Source: Colwellia marinimaniae
Lineage (GTDB): Bacteria; Pseudomonadota; Gammaproteobacteria; Enterobacterales; Alteromonadaceae
Direction: 5' to 3'
Assembly (NCBI RefSeq): GCF_002207865.1
Contig: NZ_BDQM01000025.1
Location: 1-54,630, forward strand
Length of the DNA stretch: 54,630 nt
Shown here: positions 26,401 through 33,826 of the stretch, piece after piece
How the letters are laid out: the number at the start of each line of letters is the position of its first letter
Numbering within the stretch: the first letter of the stretch is position 1
The notes under the pieces: generated by a model
What the model was told of the DNA's origin: nothing
The model's database searches: none
Seen by the model: only the letters and a program-made list of their open reading frames with translations
Position numbers and translations under genes: made by a program

Positions 26401-26566
26401 TGATGGTAGCTTAACCGAAGTGGCATTTTCGCTGACTACTGAAGGTGACGGACCAAACCGAATGGCAGTCTCTGGTGATGGTGATACGGTGATCTACAGT
26501 AACCGTATTAGAAGTGGCGATAATAAAGGTCGATGGTTAAGTGCAGTAGTCATTCCTACGGAATAA
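23477..26566 (+). CDS. Large lipoprotein with beta-propeller-like repeats and an ApbE-type flavinylation motif
   Basis: 1029 residues from the ATG at 23477, chosen because GGAGAAGG sits 5 bases upstream; a start at 23462 would place that site inside the gene. Lipobox LVLSGC with C33. A short Ca-binding-like motif, DENNNGQCDSNEP, follows. DGVTGAS at residues 289-295 fits Dxx[S/T]GA[S/T], the motif in which ApbE attaches FMN to the final Ser/Thr (here S295). The rest is beta-rich with repeats such as SSTDGQYVYINI and FFSPDGTYIYAI, typical of propeller blades. Predicted to be an envelope lipoprotein. It is paralogous to the product of 28701-30665. No named family recognised. Confidence 0.8.
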   Translation: MGKISVLSRIKKNKISVQISIILATSTLVLSGCGSSTENPDVKNTVVKSAVVEVDLNPTLASGLLCIDENNNGQCDSNEPSKADFSAGEIPEDFYSDEYSRLLELNDGSLFIAAPTTTIITAYGTIISNEILFNPTVAGDTNLAASYIQEKLSLETDGSFAVDQASQLQASIKAALVVAPTAHTAKAIAAVIDEVVASETFEVTVTADQINAESIAKRDNQLSGTELTWQQSDGDETPDFIIPLAGRNLTAMTMHYHNGLMIIDTSGDTPVIAANGLFAAVDGERYEIDGVTGASEHRLRGAVASTDGQYVYINIRPRNEDAIGNDNDDKYGLFRVQINDDGSFADYNDSSVLRYASAFIGDFEIVGDKIYVEDRDRDVTLILNLDLTDTGATVAAADAGGLSNIDSQFFSPDGTYIYAITESIAADDTADPVVVAVASSFYKINVSTNEIEASFELTTSFSQLKFYHDGTKALGYLDDYATLIDLENMVLTDELPLASDVFYGEVSADNQYAIFASDSYEVWVFDLNAIDLGVSAKFVADERLRVASVDQYGNIFAAGRGFNQITKYAVGDVISPTAAIALDKAAIIAGNLYRGGSLTAIVSDLSLTAEIDGGAGSAIAWSSTTTSINTADAINDDSPEIGAVTRPHNGSGDETGILTASLSFNFRNLSESASKDFAVSIRQTPASLPAAHSVFMADHSSQYMAVNYDGDISISPVKNDDDVYGFVSLKLINSELSLVSGTPSAPRIYADFESLVGVGIHKSYAVGISAALDDTDGQARIFTVALDDAGVLADTVTTSIDITTGTPLKAGFNSEQSIAAVMIEKADGSYIAEIYSLGDTGEIELSHTIEMAAADYKTYGPPAINDDASRVYQRDSENKIIMSAADGSSASATVEEIARVWYFNGFVFITDYDGNVVSFNESLDESSRQMFYTGTGGRIYGAVGRELNGSNYLFLPVQRTKDAALTGVYQLEIAADGSLTEVAFSLTTEGDGPNRMAVSGDGDTVIYSNRIRSGDNKGRWLSAVVIPTE

Positions 26567-26578
26567 TTTAACCCAGAT

Positions 26579-26618
26579 AAAGCAGAGTAAGTGACTTCAC
26601 TAACTCTGCTTTTTATTT
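26579..26618 (+). terminator. Rho-independent terminator after the first lipoprotein gene
   Basis: Stem AGCAGAGTtAGTGA-type: AGCAGAGT at 26581 pairs with ACTCTGCT ending at 26610, the inner AAGTGA/TCACTA extends it, and TTTTATTT follows. It separates the first lipoprotein gene from the thioredoxin-like gene, so the distal genes depend on read-through or another promoter. Confidence 0.8.
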
Positions 26619-26666
26619 CTTCGTTATAAATCCCTTATTAACAGTCTCCATTGAAAGGCGAGTAAA

Positions 26667-27134
26667 ATGAAAACTATCCCCCTTGTTTTGATGTTATCAC
26701 TACTACCTATTAACTTCGCAGTCAGCCATGAAATTGGCGATACCATCAGTAAAAAAGCACAACAAATACTTAACATTCCCGCTGGTAAAGTGGGTGTCGT
26801 TGACTTTTTTGCTTCTTGGTGTGCTTCCTGTGCGAAAGAAATTCCCGACATGAAAAAATTTATTAAAGCAGATACCGAACAAAAAACGTATGTTATCGGC
26901 ATTGATGTCGATGAAGAGCTGGAGGAGGGTTTAGCTTTCCAGCAAGAACTTGCTATCGACTTCCCGGTAATTAATGACACTGACCAAAGCCTTATTGCCG
27001 AGTTTTCTCCTATTGGTATGCCGGCTTTGTATTATGTTATCGACAATAAAATTGTCGGTAAGCGCATTGGCGCGGTCGATAATATCGATGAAAAGATTAA
27101 AGATGATTTAGCAAAACTCAAGGTGATAATTTAA
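26667..27134 (+). CDS. Periplasmic thioredoxin-like (TlpA/ResA-type) protein
   Basis: A 155-residue protein. Signal peptide residues 1-20 (IPLVLMLSLLPINFAVS). Thioredoxin fold with the active site FFASWCASCAKEIPDMK (C52, C55), a WCxxC like TlpA rather than the DsbA CPHC. The cis-Pro region GMPALYYVIDN is present. It should be a periplasmic thiol reductase kept reduced by DsbD, whose gene is in the same cluster. Its stop overlaps the DUF4266 gene start (TAATG), so the two are coupled. Confidence 0.9.
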   Translation: MKTIPLVLMLSLLPINFAVSHEIGDTISKKAQQILNIPAGKVGVVDFFASWCASCAKEIPDMKKFIKADTEQKTYVIGIDVDEELEEGLAFQQELAIDFPVINDTDQSLIAEFSPIGMPALYYVIDNKIVGKRIGAVDNIDEKIKDDLAKLKVII

Positions 27135-27373
27135 TGTTGTCGTCGATAAAAGCCACTAAAAACTTAGCCATTATCTTGGCGTGTTTTGTTTGTACCGCCT
27201 GTTCAACCATCGAAGCAGTAAAACCTTGGCAAAAAGCCACCTTGGCTCAGGAAACCATGCGTTTTGGTGGACCCAATCCGATGATTAAAAAATTTGATGA
27301 GCATATTTACACCTCTAAAGAGGCCACTAAAGGTGGTGGTGGTGTATCTGGTGGCGGCTGTGGCTGTAACTAA
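27134..27373 (+). CDS. DUF4266 lipoprotein with Gly/Cys tail
   Basis: A 79-residue protein. Lipobox VCTAC gives C23 as the lipidated residue. The mature part has the DUF4266 pattern VKPWQKATLAQETMRFG followed by KFDEHIYTSKEA. The end is glycine-rich with two cysteines, GGGGVSGGGCGCN, which could bind metal or engage in thiol exchange. DUF4266 genes usually sit beside DUF3570 and ApbE genes, as here; the biochemical role is unsettled. Start overlaps the previous stop; DUF3570 follows 41 bases after its stop. Confidence 0.85.
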   Translation: MLSSIKATKNLAIILACFVCTACSTIEAVKPWQKATLAQETMRFGGPNPMIKKFDEHIYTSKEATKGGGGVSGGGCGCN

Positions 27374-27414
27374 AACCATCATCTTAGCAAAACGTGTGCT
27401 ACGGAGTTGAAAAC

Positions 27415-28689
27415 GTGAAAAAAAATAATACCAAACTGAGTTTGCTTATCGTAAGTTCAGTCGTTAGTGCGGTAATACCGTTAACGAGTGTTGCCGAAAA
27501 TAAAGTCGCTATTCAAATGCAGACTTATCAAGAAAATGATGATCGTATTAAGGTACAAGACGGAAAAATGAGTATAGAGCACGACTTTGGTCTGGATCAT
27601 ACTTTAAATGTCGAATTTGATTGGGATTCCATTTCAGGTGCATCACCTACCTGGGATACTGTCTCAGGCGCTTCACAAACAGCAACCTCTGATGCCAGTA
27701 CTGGCGCATCATCTTGTATTGATGAAGAGGGTAATTATTACACCTTATGTCGAGATACCAGAGCCATAGCGGGTATTATTGGCGATGGTTCAAGCAACTT
27801 AGATGACTTTTCCTACAGTAACGTCGAGTTAGAGGATCACCGAAATTCAGCGGCTTTATTATATACCTATCGAACACGGAAAATGCGCAACGAGATAAGT
27901 GTTGGCGTAAGTTATTCAAAAGAAAGTGACTTTATCAATACCGGTATCTCGGCTGAATATATGATGTATACCGATACTAGCAAAAACCGGGCGATTACGG
28001 TTGGTGTTTCCTACATGGCTAATGAAGTGTATGACTATGCAATAGATAAATGGCATGATTTTTCGTTAATCAATTATCAAGTGGGTATTACCCAGGTATT
28101 TAATAGTCACATGGTTGGTAAATTTAATGTTTTCTATATGGCAGAAGAGGGTCATTTATCGAATCCCTATTTTAATGTCGTTAGACGTATCAATGTCACC
28201 CAGGGTGAATTAGTTACTTTAGGTTCGCCGGTTAACTTTAAATACTATTTAGCCAGAGAATCTCGACCTGAGCAACGTAAAGCCGGTGGTATCTCGGCGC
28301 AAACGGTTAGCCAGCTTAATGATTACACCCAGTGGCATATATCTTATCGATTTTATCAAGACAGTTGGGATGTGGATTCTCATACCATTGAGTCGAAGAG
28401 TTATCATCGCGTGACGGATAAAATTCGCTTGTCGCCGGCTTTACGTTATTACCGACAAGGCGCGGCAAATTTCTTTAAAGCACATGACGCGACCGACTAT
28501 GTCTTTGACGAAACAGGTTACGCTTCTGCCGATCATCGATTAGGTAATTTTGACTCTTTGACCGTGCAATTTGCTGTTGAATATTTACCTACCGATAAAC
28601 TCACCTGGAATATTGTTACCGGCTATCAGCAGCAGTCAAGTGGCTTAACCTTTGCTTGGGTTAATTTTGGCGCACAGTATCATTATTAG
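27415..28689 (+). CDS. DUF3570 outer-membrane barrel protein with three flavinylation-type motifs
   Basis: 424 residues from the GTG at 27415, chosen because ACGGAG lies 8 bases upstream; an earlier GTG at 27394 would overlap that site. Signal peptide about residues 1-30. Just inside the mature protein stand three copies of Dxx[S/T]GAS: DSISGAS (71-77), DTVSGAS (81-87) and DASTGAS (93-99), spaced 10 and 12 residues. The remainder alternates aromatic and polar residues and ends in VNFGAQYHY, as expected of an outer-membrane beta-barrel. The family is DUF3570. The motifs match the ApbE acceptor sequence, so up to three FMN groups might be attached. Partners: DUF4266 upstream, second lipoprotein 11 bases downstream. 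Confidence 0.88.
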   Translation: MKKNNTKLSLLIVSSVVSAVIPLTSVAENKVAIQMQTYQENDDRIKVQDGKMSIEHDFGLDHTLNVEFDWDSISGASPTWDTVSGASQTATSDASTGASSCIDEEGNYYTLCRDTRAIAGIIGDGSSNLDDFSYSNVELEDHRNSAALLYTYRTRKMRNEISVGVSYSKESDFINTGISAEYMMYTDTSKNRAITVGVSYMANEVYDYAIDKWHDFSLINYQVGITQVFNSHMVGKFNVFYMAEEGHLSNPYFNVVRRINVTQGELVTLGSPVNFKYYLARESRPEQRKAGGISAQTVSQLNDYTQWHISYRFYQDSWDVDSHTIESKSYHRVTDKIRLSPALRYYRQGAANFFKAHDATDYVFDETGYASADHRLGNFDSLTVQFAVEYLPTDKLTWNIVTGYQQQSSGLTFAWVNFGAQYHY

Positions 28690-28700
28690 AGAATATATGA

Positions 28701-30665
28701 ATGAAAAAATCATTTAAATTGAGTGTCATAACACTCATGATATCCAAGGTGTTATTACTTTCAGGCTGTACCGAAAGTGAATACCAAGCACAAAACTGTT
28801 TGCTCGAAAGTACGGGAGAAATATCGAGCACTATTAGCTGTGCAACACCGGATGGTACTGCGTTTTCAGCCGATGGCACAATCAATGAAAAAGATGCTAC
28901 TGAGGTAACACCGATAATCACATACCAAGATAAAGGTGGTGTATCAGGGCGGATTTTTGCCAGCAGCTATTGGGCTAACGCGCAAGTGTGTTTTGACCTT
29001 AATAGAAATGGTCTTTGTGATGAAGGTATTGAACCGATTGAGTATAGCGATGAAAATGGTCAATATAGTTTTGATTCATCGCTACTTGCCAGCAGTATTG
29101 CCAACAAAGCGCCATTATTGGCATTAAGTGTCCAACATGAGGACGATAGTGAACAAGTCTCTCAGCCCCTGGCCTTATATGCCCCCGCTCCGGATAACAG
29201 CACTGATCACAATATCAATATTTCGGTCTTCACCACTCTAACCATGAACGAAATGGTCTTTAATCCTAATAGCTTAAGCTCAGCAGAGTTCGCTCGTGCG
29301 CAACTGTTAGCCAGTAGTTTGGTTTTTGGTAATGATGAACTATTGCTAGGACAAGACTATATTGAGCTTGCGGATAGTGAACTTAGCATTCAAGCCAATA
29401 GTATTAGTGCCAGTTTATTATTGGCGCAGGAGCTTGCTGGTAGCAGTAACTACCTTAGCCATTACAAAGCAACGGCCGCAGTATTAGATAACATGGTACA
29501 AAACAATAGTTATCAAGTGGTGGTGACTGAAGCTGATATAGAGGCACAAAGCTATTTGGATAATAAGGTCACCGCGTCACTCTCTGCTACGGCCATAGTT
29601 TGGGGTTTAGCCCATGATGATGAAAGCAGTGTTGATGTTCATGTGCAGCAGAATTTAGCTGTGGTGGCATCAAAATATCATAACCGCTTAATTGTTTTGG
29701 ATATGAGTGAAGATAAGCCAGAAACATTGTCATTAAACCTTTTTGCCGGCTCACCAACTGAGCGTTATGACATTGATGCCTTTACCGGGGCCAGTGAACA
29801 AAGTGTAAATCAGCTGCTGGTCACACCTGATGCCTTAAACGTACTGGTGAGTGTTGAAAAATATTCAGGCGACAGTAGTGAACTTGGTGTTGGTTTGTAC
29901 CGCGCTGACTTATCAAACCCTCACTTAATTACCGATAAACGTTTTGCCGAAGACTCTAAAAATACCACCGACTTTTTTAGTTTTTCTGGCTTAAATCATA
30001 GTGCTATTTCTTATGATGGCACGTATATCGCCTTATCGGGTGAAGATAAACAAGCAAAGGTATTAAATGTCGCTGATTTTAGTGTGGTGCAAACCGTAAC
30101 CTTTGACTCAAAAGTACGCGCTGTTGCGCTAGATAACTTAGGAAATACTTTATTTGCTAGTTTATATGGCTCACGTGTTGGCGTTGCTATTGTTGATATA
30201 AACACAGGTGCAGAGCTTGGTTTTTTCGCTACGGGCAGTGTTTACCCACGGTCATATAATGTCTTAGCTGATGGTAATACCATTGCTTGGTATTTACGTG
30301 ATAGTAAAGTGTTATCAATATACGATATTAGCACCCGTGCTCAACCGTTGTTGAAAAAATCATGGGCGGTGGTGAAAAGTATTAAAGATTTTAAAATATC
30401 TGCTGATGGCACTTTAGCCGCTATCGCTATGGTGGATGGTCGTCTTGAGTTGTATGCCATTGAGGGTGAAGCCAAACTTATTGATGTTTACCAAACGGAA
30501 GTCGACAGTGATTCATTGGTTAATAAACCCATCAATAGTATTGCTTTTGTTGATAATAACAAGCTGGTTATCTCGATAAAAAATGGTGTGCAAGTGCTTG
30601 ATATTTCATCGGTGACCGATGAAATAGATGTGCAAACCTGGTTTGAACTTCATCGGAAACCATAG
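28701..30665 (+). CDS. Second beta-propeller-like lipoprotein with a flavinylation motif
   Basis: A 654-residue protein. Lipobox LLLSGC, C23. It repeats the layout of the first lipoprotein: a DLNRNGLCDEGIEP motif (compare DENNNGQCDSNEP), a helical/linker part, RYDIDAFTGASE (DAFTGAS at 359-365, against RYEIDGVTGASE), then propeller-like blades (LVTPDALNVLVSVE, AISYDGTYIALSG). S365 is the predicted FMN acceptor. It lacks about 375 residues compared with its larger paralogue. It follows DUF3570 by 11 bases and is followed by a terminator. Likely an envelope electron-transfer or scaffold protein; no named family. Confidence 0.8.
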   Translation: MKKSFKLSVITLMISKVLLLSGCTESEYQAQNCLLESTGEISSTISCATPDGTAFSADGTINEKDATEVTPIITYQDKGGVSGRIFASSYWANAQVCFDLNRNGLCDEGIEPIEYSDENGQYSFDSSLLASSIANKAPLLALSVQHEDDSEQVSQPLALYAPAPDNSTDHNINISVFTTLTMNEMVFNPNSLSSAEFARAQLLASSLVFGNDELLLGQDYIELADSELSIQANSISASLLLAQELAGSSNYLSHYKATAAVLDNMVQNNSYQVVVTEADIEAQSYLDNKVTASLSATAIVWGLAHDDESSVDVHVQQNLAVVASKYHNRLIVLDMSEDKPETLSLNLFAGSPTERYDIDAFTGASEQSVNQLLVTPDALNVLVSVEKYSGDSSELGVGLYRADLSNPHLITDKRFAEDSKNTTDFFSFSGLNHSAISYDGTYIALSGEDKQAKVLNVADFSVVQTVTFDSKVRAVALDNLGNTLFASLYGSRVGVAIVDINTGAELGFFATGSVYPRSYNVLADGNTIAWYLRDSKVLSIYDISTRAQPLLKKSWAVVKSIKDFKISADGTLAAIAMVDGRLELYAIEGEAKLIDVYQTEVDSDSLVNKPINSIAFVDNNKLVISIKNGVQVLDISSVTDEIDVQTWFELHRKP

Positions 30666-30698
30666 TCCCTCAACTTTTGTTAGTCAATAAAATATAAA

Positions 30699-30735
30699 GA
30701 TGGCACTTGGAGTATTTAGCAAGTGCCGTCTTTTA
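30699..30735 (+). terminator. Rho-independent terminator after the second lipoprotein gene
   Basis: ATGGCACTTG and CAAGTGCCGT pair around GAGTATTTAG, then CTTTT. The long-frame start of the next gene at 30700 lies inside this stem, which argues for the downstream ATG at 30769. Confidence 0.8.
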
Positions 30736-30768
30736 TCGCCTATATTTTCGTTTTTAAAGAGGTTTTTC

Positions 30769-32625
30769 ATGTTAAAAAACATAATTCAAAGCAGTTTGTT
30801 TTTATGTCTGATATTCGTCACTCATATAACACTAGCGGTGAATGAGGCAGATTTATTACCGGCCAATAAGGCCTTTAAATTTTCAACGTCATTTAAAGCG
30901 CCGAATATTTTAATCGCTCAGTGGGATATAGCAGATGGCTATTATCTTTATAAAAAGCGTATAAAAATAAGCGCAGATAAAACATCATCATCGCTATCAG
31001 CAGTAACGGTTGCTGCCGGAGTATTTCCTGAAAGTACTCGGTTAACTGATGCTTCCTATGGTGATGTTGAGGTTTTTAGAAATAAAATCACCGTGCAGTT
31101 TCCTATGATAGGTAAGCCGAGTGATATTGAACATGCGCGGCTTAAGGTGCGTTATCAAGGCTGTGCTGATGTGGGTGTCTGTTATACACCGATTAAAAGT
31201 CACATAGCTATTAAGGATTTACTGAGTGAGCTTGGCCAAGTTAGCGATGAAAAAGAGTTAGAAGTTAAAAACATTAACAGTTCGTCGGGCAAGCCAGCTA
31301 TTTTATTATCTGAGCAAGATACTATCGCAGCAAGTTTATCAGCAGATAATTACTTCTTAACCTTATTGAGCTTTTTTGGCTTCGGCTTATTATTAGCGTT
31401 TACCCCTTGTGTATTTCCTATGATCCCTATTTTATCGGGGATAATTATTGGTCAAGGCAAGGTGCTGTCAACTCGCCGTGCCTTTAGTCTATCACTTACC
31501 TATGTATTAGCGATGGCATTAACCTATACGGTTGTTGGCATTTTAGCGGCATTGTTCGGCACCAATCTACAAATATGGTTTCAAAACCCGTGGATATTAA
31601 GTAGTTTTGCCGCTGTTTTTGTCTTGTTGTCATTGTCTATGTTTGGTTTTTATGAATTACAAATGCCGGCGTCAATACAGGAGAAATTAAATAATATCAG
31701 TAATAAACAAGAAAGTGGCAAGCTGGCCAGTGCCGGCATTATGGGCATACTGTCCGCATTAATTGTCGGCCCTTGTGTTACCGCGCCACTGATAGGTGCC
31801 TTAATATATATAGGACAAACCGGTAATGTCTTGTTGGGCGGCTCGGCTTTATTTGCCTTAGGTTTAGGTATGGGCGCGCCATTATTAGTTATAGGTACCT
31901 CAGCCGGTAAAATTATGCCAAAAGCAGGCGCATGGATGGTGGCGGTAAAGTCAGCTTTTGGTGTGATGATGATTGCGGTGGCAATATGGTTATTGGCTAG
32001 AATATTACCGCCGCTAGTGACGCAGTTTTTATGGGCCTTGTTATTAATATTCTCAGGTATTTATCTTGGTGCATGTTTGCAGCATAGTAAAGAAACCTCC
32101 CCTTGGCAGCTATTCTGGAAAAGCTGTGGTTTTGTCTTCATCTTAGTGGGTTCTTTACTTATTATTGGGGTAGCTAGTGGTACTAATAACCTGTTAGCGC
32201 CACTTAAAGCCTTCACTGGCGGCGGTAATGTAGCGCAAAATATTAGCCATAAAGGCATTAACTTTACTACCATAAAAAGTCTTGACGATCTGGATATAGC
32301 GCTAGCAACAGCAAGTCAGAATAATCAAACGGTTATGTTAGATTTTTATGCGGACTGGTGTATTGCTTGTATTGAAATGGAAGAAACAACCTTTACTGAT
32401 AGCAAGGTGAAAAAGGCCTTAAACAACACCATCACCTTACAAGCTGATGTGACCGAAAATGATGAGATAGATGCCGCGTTATTAGCACATTTCAATATTT
32501 TAGGGCCGCCAGCAATATTGTTTTTTAATGACAAAGGCGAAGAGCAGAAGGGTTACCGTACTGTGGGGTATACCGCAGCAGATAAATTTTATGCCCATGT
32601 TTTAAAAGCAGTTAATAACAACTAG
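30769..32625 (+). CDS. dsbD: Thiol:disulfide interchange protein DsbD
   Basis: 618 residues from the ATG at 30769 behind AAAGAGG. Signal peptide MLKNIIQSSLFLCLIFVTHITLA. N-terminal periplasmic DsbD-alpha domain with YQGCADVGVCY (redox Cys pair). Eight-helix membrane domain with the two conserved cysteines in FTPCVFPMIPIL and VGPCVTAPLIG. C-terminal thioredoxin domain with DFYADWCIACIEME. All six redox cysteines are present and the length is normal. It moves electrons from cytoplasmic thioredoxin across the inner membrane to periplasmic thiol proteins, here plausibly the neighbouring TlpA-like protein. A terminator precedes and another follows, so it may be a separate transcript. Confidence 0.93.
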   Translation: MLKNIIQSSLFLCLIFVTHITLAVNEADLLPANKAFKFSTSFKAPNILIAQWDIADGYYLYKKRIKISADKTSSSLSAVTVAAGVFPESTRLTDASYGDVEVFRNKITVQFPMIGKPSDIEHARLKVRYQGCADVGVCYTPIKSHIAIKDLLSELGQVSDEKELEVKNINSSSGKPAILLSEQDTIAASLSADNYFLTLLSFFGFGLLLAFTPCVFPMIPILSGIIIGQGKVLSTRRAFSLSLTYVLAMALTYTVVGILAALFGTNLQIWFQNPWILSSFAAVFVLLSLSMFGFYELQMPASIQEKLNNISNKQESGKLASAGIMGILSALIVGPCVTAPLIGALIYIGQTGNVLLGGSALFALGLGMGAPLLVIGTSAGKIMPKAGAWMVAVKSAFGVMMIAVAIWLLARILPPLVTQFLWALLLIFSGIYLGACLQHSKETSPWQLFWKSCGFVFILVGSLLIIGVASGTNNLLAPLKAFTGGGNVAQNISHKGINFTTIKSLDDLDIALATASQNNQTVMLDFYADWCIACIEMEETTFTDSKVKKALNNTITLQADVTENDEIDAALLAHFNILGPPAILFFNDKGEEQKGYRTVGYTAADKFYAHVLKAVNNN

Positions 32626-32648
32626 CTTTGAATAATAATGTTATAGTC

Positions 32649-32690
32649 AAAAAAGGTTATCGCGGTATATTACTGTGATAACCTTTTGTA
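32649..32690 (+). terminator. Rho-independent terminator after dsbD
   Basis: AAAAAGGTTATC pairs with GATAACCTTTT around a 15-nt loop, with T-rich flank. The symmetric A and T runs could make it work in both directions. Confidence 0.75.
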
Positions 32691-32742
32691 TTGGTAACGT
32701 TAAAAATAATAACACCCAGCTCCTAACAAGATAAATAATCAC

Positions 32743-33687
32743 ATGTTAACAACCGATAAGCAGCCGAAAAAACATTGTCATCAATTTACCTGCATGACCA
32801 CACCTTGTGAAATTATACTTTATGCAAAACGTGGCAAAGATGCCAAAAAGGTTGCGTATTTAATTGAAAAAAACACCCGTCGATTAGAACAGAAATATAA
32901 CTTTTTTAGTGAAGATTCCTTTATCAGTACCATCAATAATAGAAGCGTCGCCGTAGTTAAAATAGATGCGGAAACTCATCAGGTATTAACCTTAGTAAAA
33001 GCCCTATCAGCGAACACCAATAATATTTTTGATATCACCACAGGTACCTTAAAACAATGTGCCAAATTAGCCAGCATTGACGAAATAGAACACTGTAGAA
33101 AACGTTTAATACCTTATATTGGCGCGGATAAATGGTGGTTAACTCCCGGTGAAATTCATTTTGATAATCGCTATGTGAAAATTGATCTCGGTGGGGTAAT
33201 AAAAGAATATGCCGTTGACCAAGCCGGGGCCATTGCTAAAAAAGCAGGCTTGTCAGCGTTAATTAATTTTGGTGGCGATATTTATGTTAATGGTAAAAAA
33301 CCCGATAACACAGCGTTTACTGTCGCTATTAAAAACCCCAAAAATCCACAACAGAATATCGCCATGTTAACCTTAACCGATCAAGGTTTAACCACGTCAG
33401 CACATTATGAACGGAGCAGGGTTGTTGAAGGAAAAAGCTATTCTCATATTATTAGTAATGAAAGTAACAAGAAAGACAGCGATAACAGCAGCGAAGCAAG
33501 CAGTACCGCAAGTAATGCCGATAATAACGCAAAAATGCTGTCCGCTACGGTTATTTCATCGTCAGTATTAACCAGTGGTATATATTCAACGGCGTTAATG
33601 CTCAATGCTAATTTAGCTATAGACCCAGAAATTCAGGTGGTGTTAATTGATGAACAGTTAAGGTTGCATCAAAATATTTTCAATTAG
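32743..33687 (+). CDS. Divergent ApbE-family FAD:protein FMN transferase
   Basis: A 314-residue ApbE-like protein: YNFFSEDSFISTINN, FDITTGTLK, KIDLGGVIKEYAVDQAG, ALINFGGDIYVNGK, GLTTSAHYER and YSHIIS, in the canonical order. ApbE moves FMN from FAD to Ser/Thr in Dxx[S/T]GA[S/T], and five such motifs occur upstream in this cluster. Oddities: no signal peptide or lipobox, unlike most ApbE; the HxxDPxTG motif is replaced by HIISNESN and a Ser/Asn/Asp-rich insert (about 228-260); and the late ADxxxTA segment reads TSGIYSTALM, so the usual Mg-binding Asp is not where expected. It may act in the cytoplasm before export, or be a specialised subgroup. Activity is uncertain. Confidence 0.82.
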   Translation: MLTTDKQPKKHCHQFTCMTTPCEIILYAKRGKDAKKVAYLIEKNTRRLEQKYNFFSEDSFISTINNRSVAVVKIDAETHQVLTLVKALSANTNNIFDITTGTLKQCAKLASIDEIEHCRKRLIPYIGADKWWLTPGEIHFDNRYVKIDLGGVIKEYAVDQAGAIAKKAGLSALINFGGDIYVNGKKPDNTAFTVAIKNPKNPQQNIAMLTLTDQGLTTSAHYERSRVVEGKSYSHIISNESNKKDSDNSSEASSTASNADNNAKMLSATVISSSVLTSGIYSTALMLNANLAIDPEIQVVLIDEQLRLHQNIFN

Positions 33688-33692
33688 TTATT

Positions 33693-33735
33693 TACTATCA
33701 TTTAAGATCAAAGCTTTATTGCACTGCGGAAATTA
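33693..33735. repeat. Dispersed repeat, partner of 20791-20834
   Basis: TTTACTATCATTTAAGAT, AAAGCTTTATTGCAC, GCGGAAAT. It lies 6 bp after the ApbE stop, so it may include the cluster's 3' processing or end signal. Confidence 0.65.
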
Positions 33736-33826
33736 GCCGCCTCATTTAATGTGAACAATAGCAACACATCAACAAAAAACAACAAAGACAAAAAACAAAC
33801 AACAAAAACAACAAACAACGACGAAC

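Noticed and set aside
30700..30768. Upstream start for DsbD
   Set aside because: It lies inside the stem of a rho-independent terminator, and the ATG at 30769 has AAAGAGG upstream and begins a clean signal peptide.
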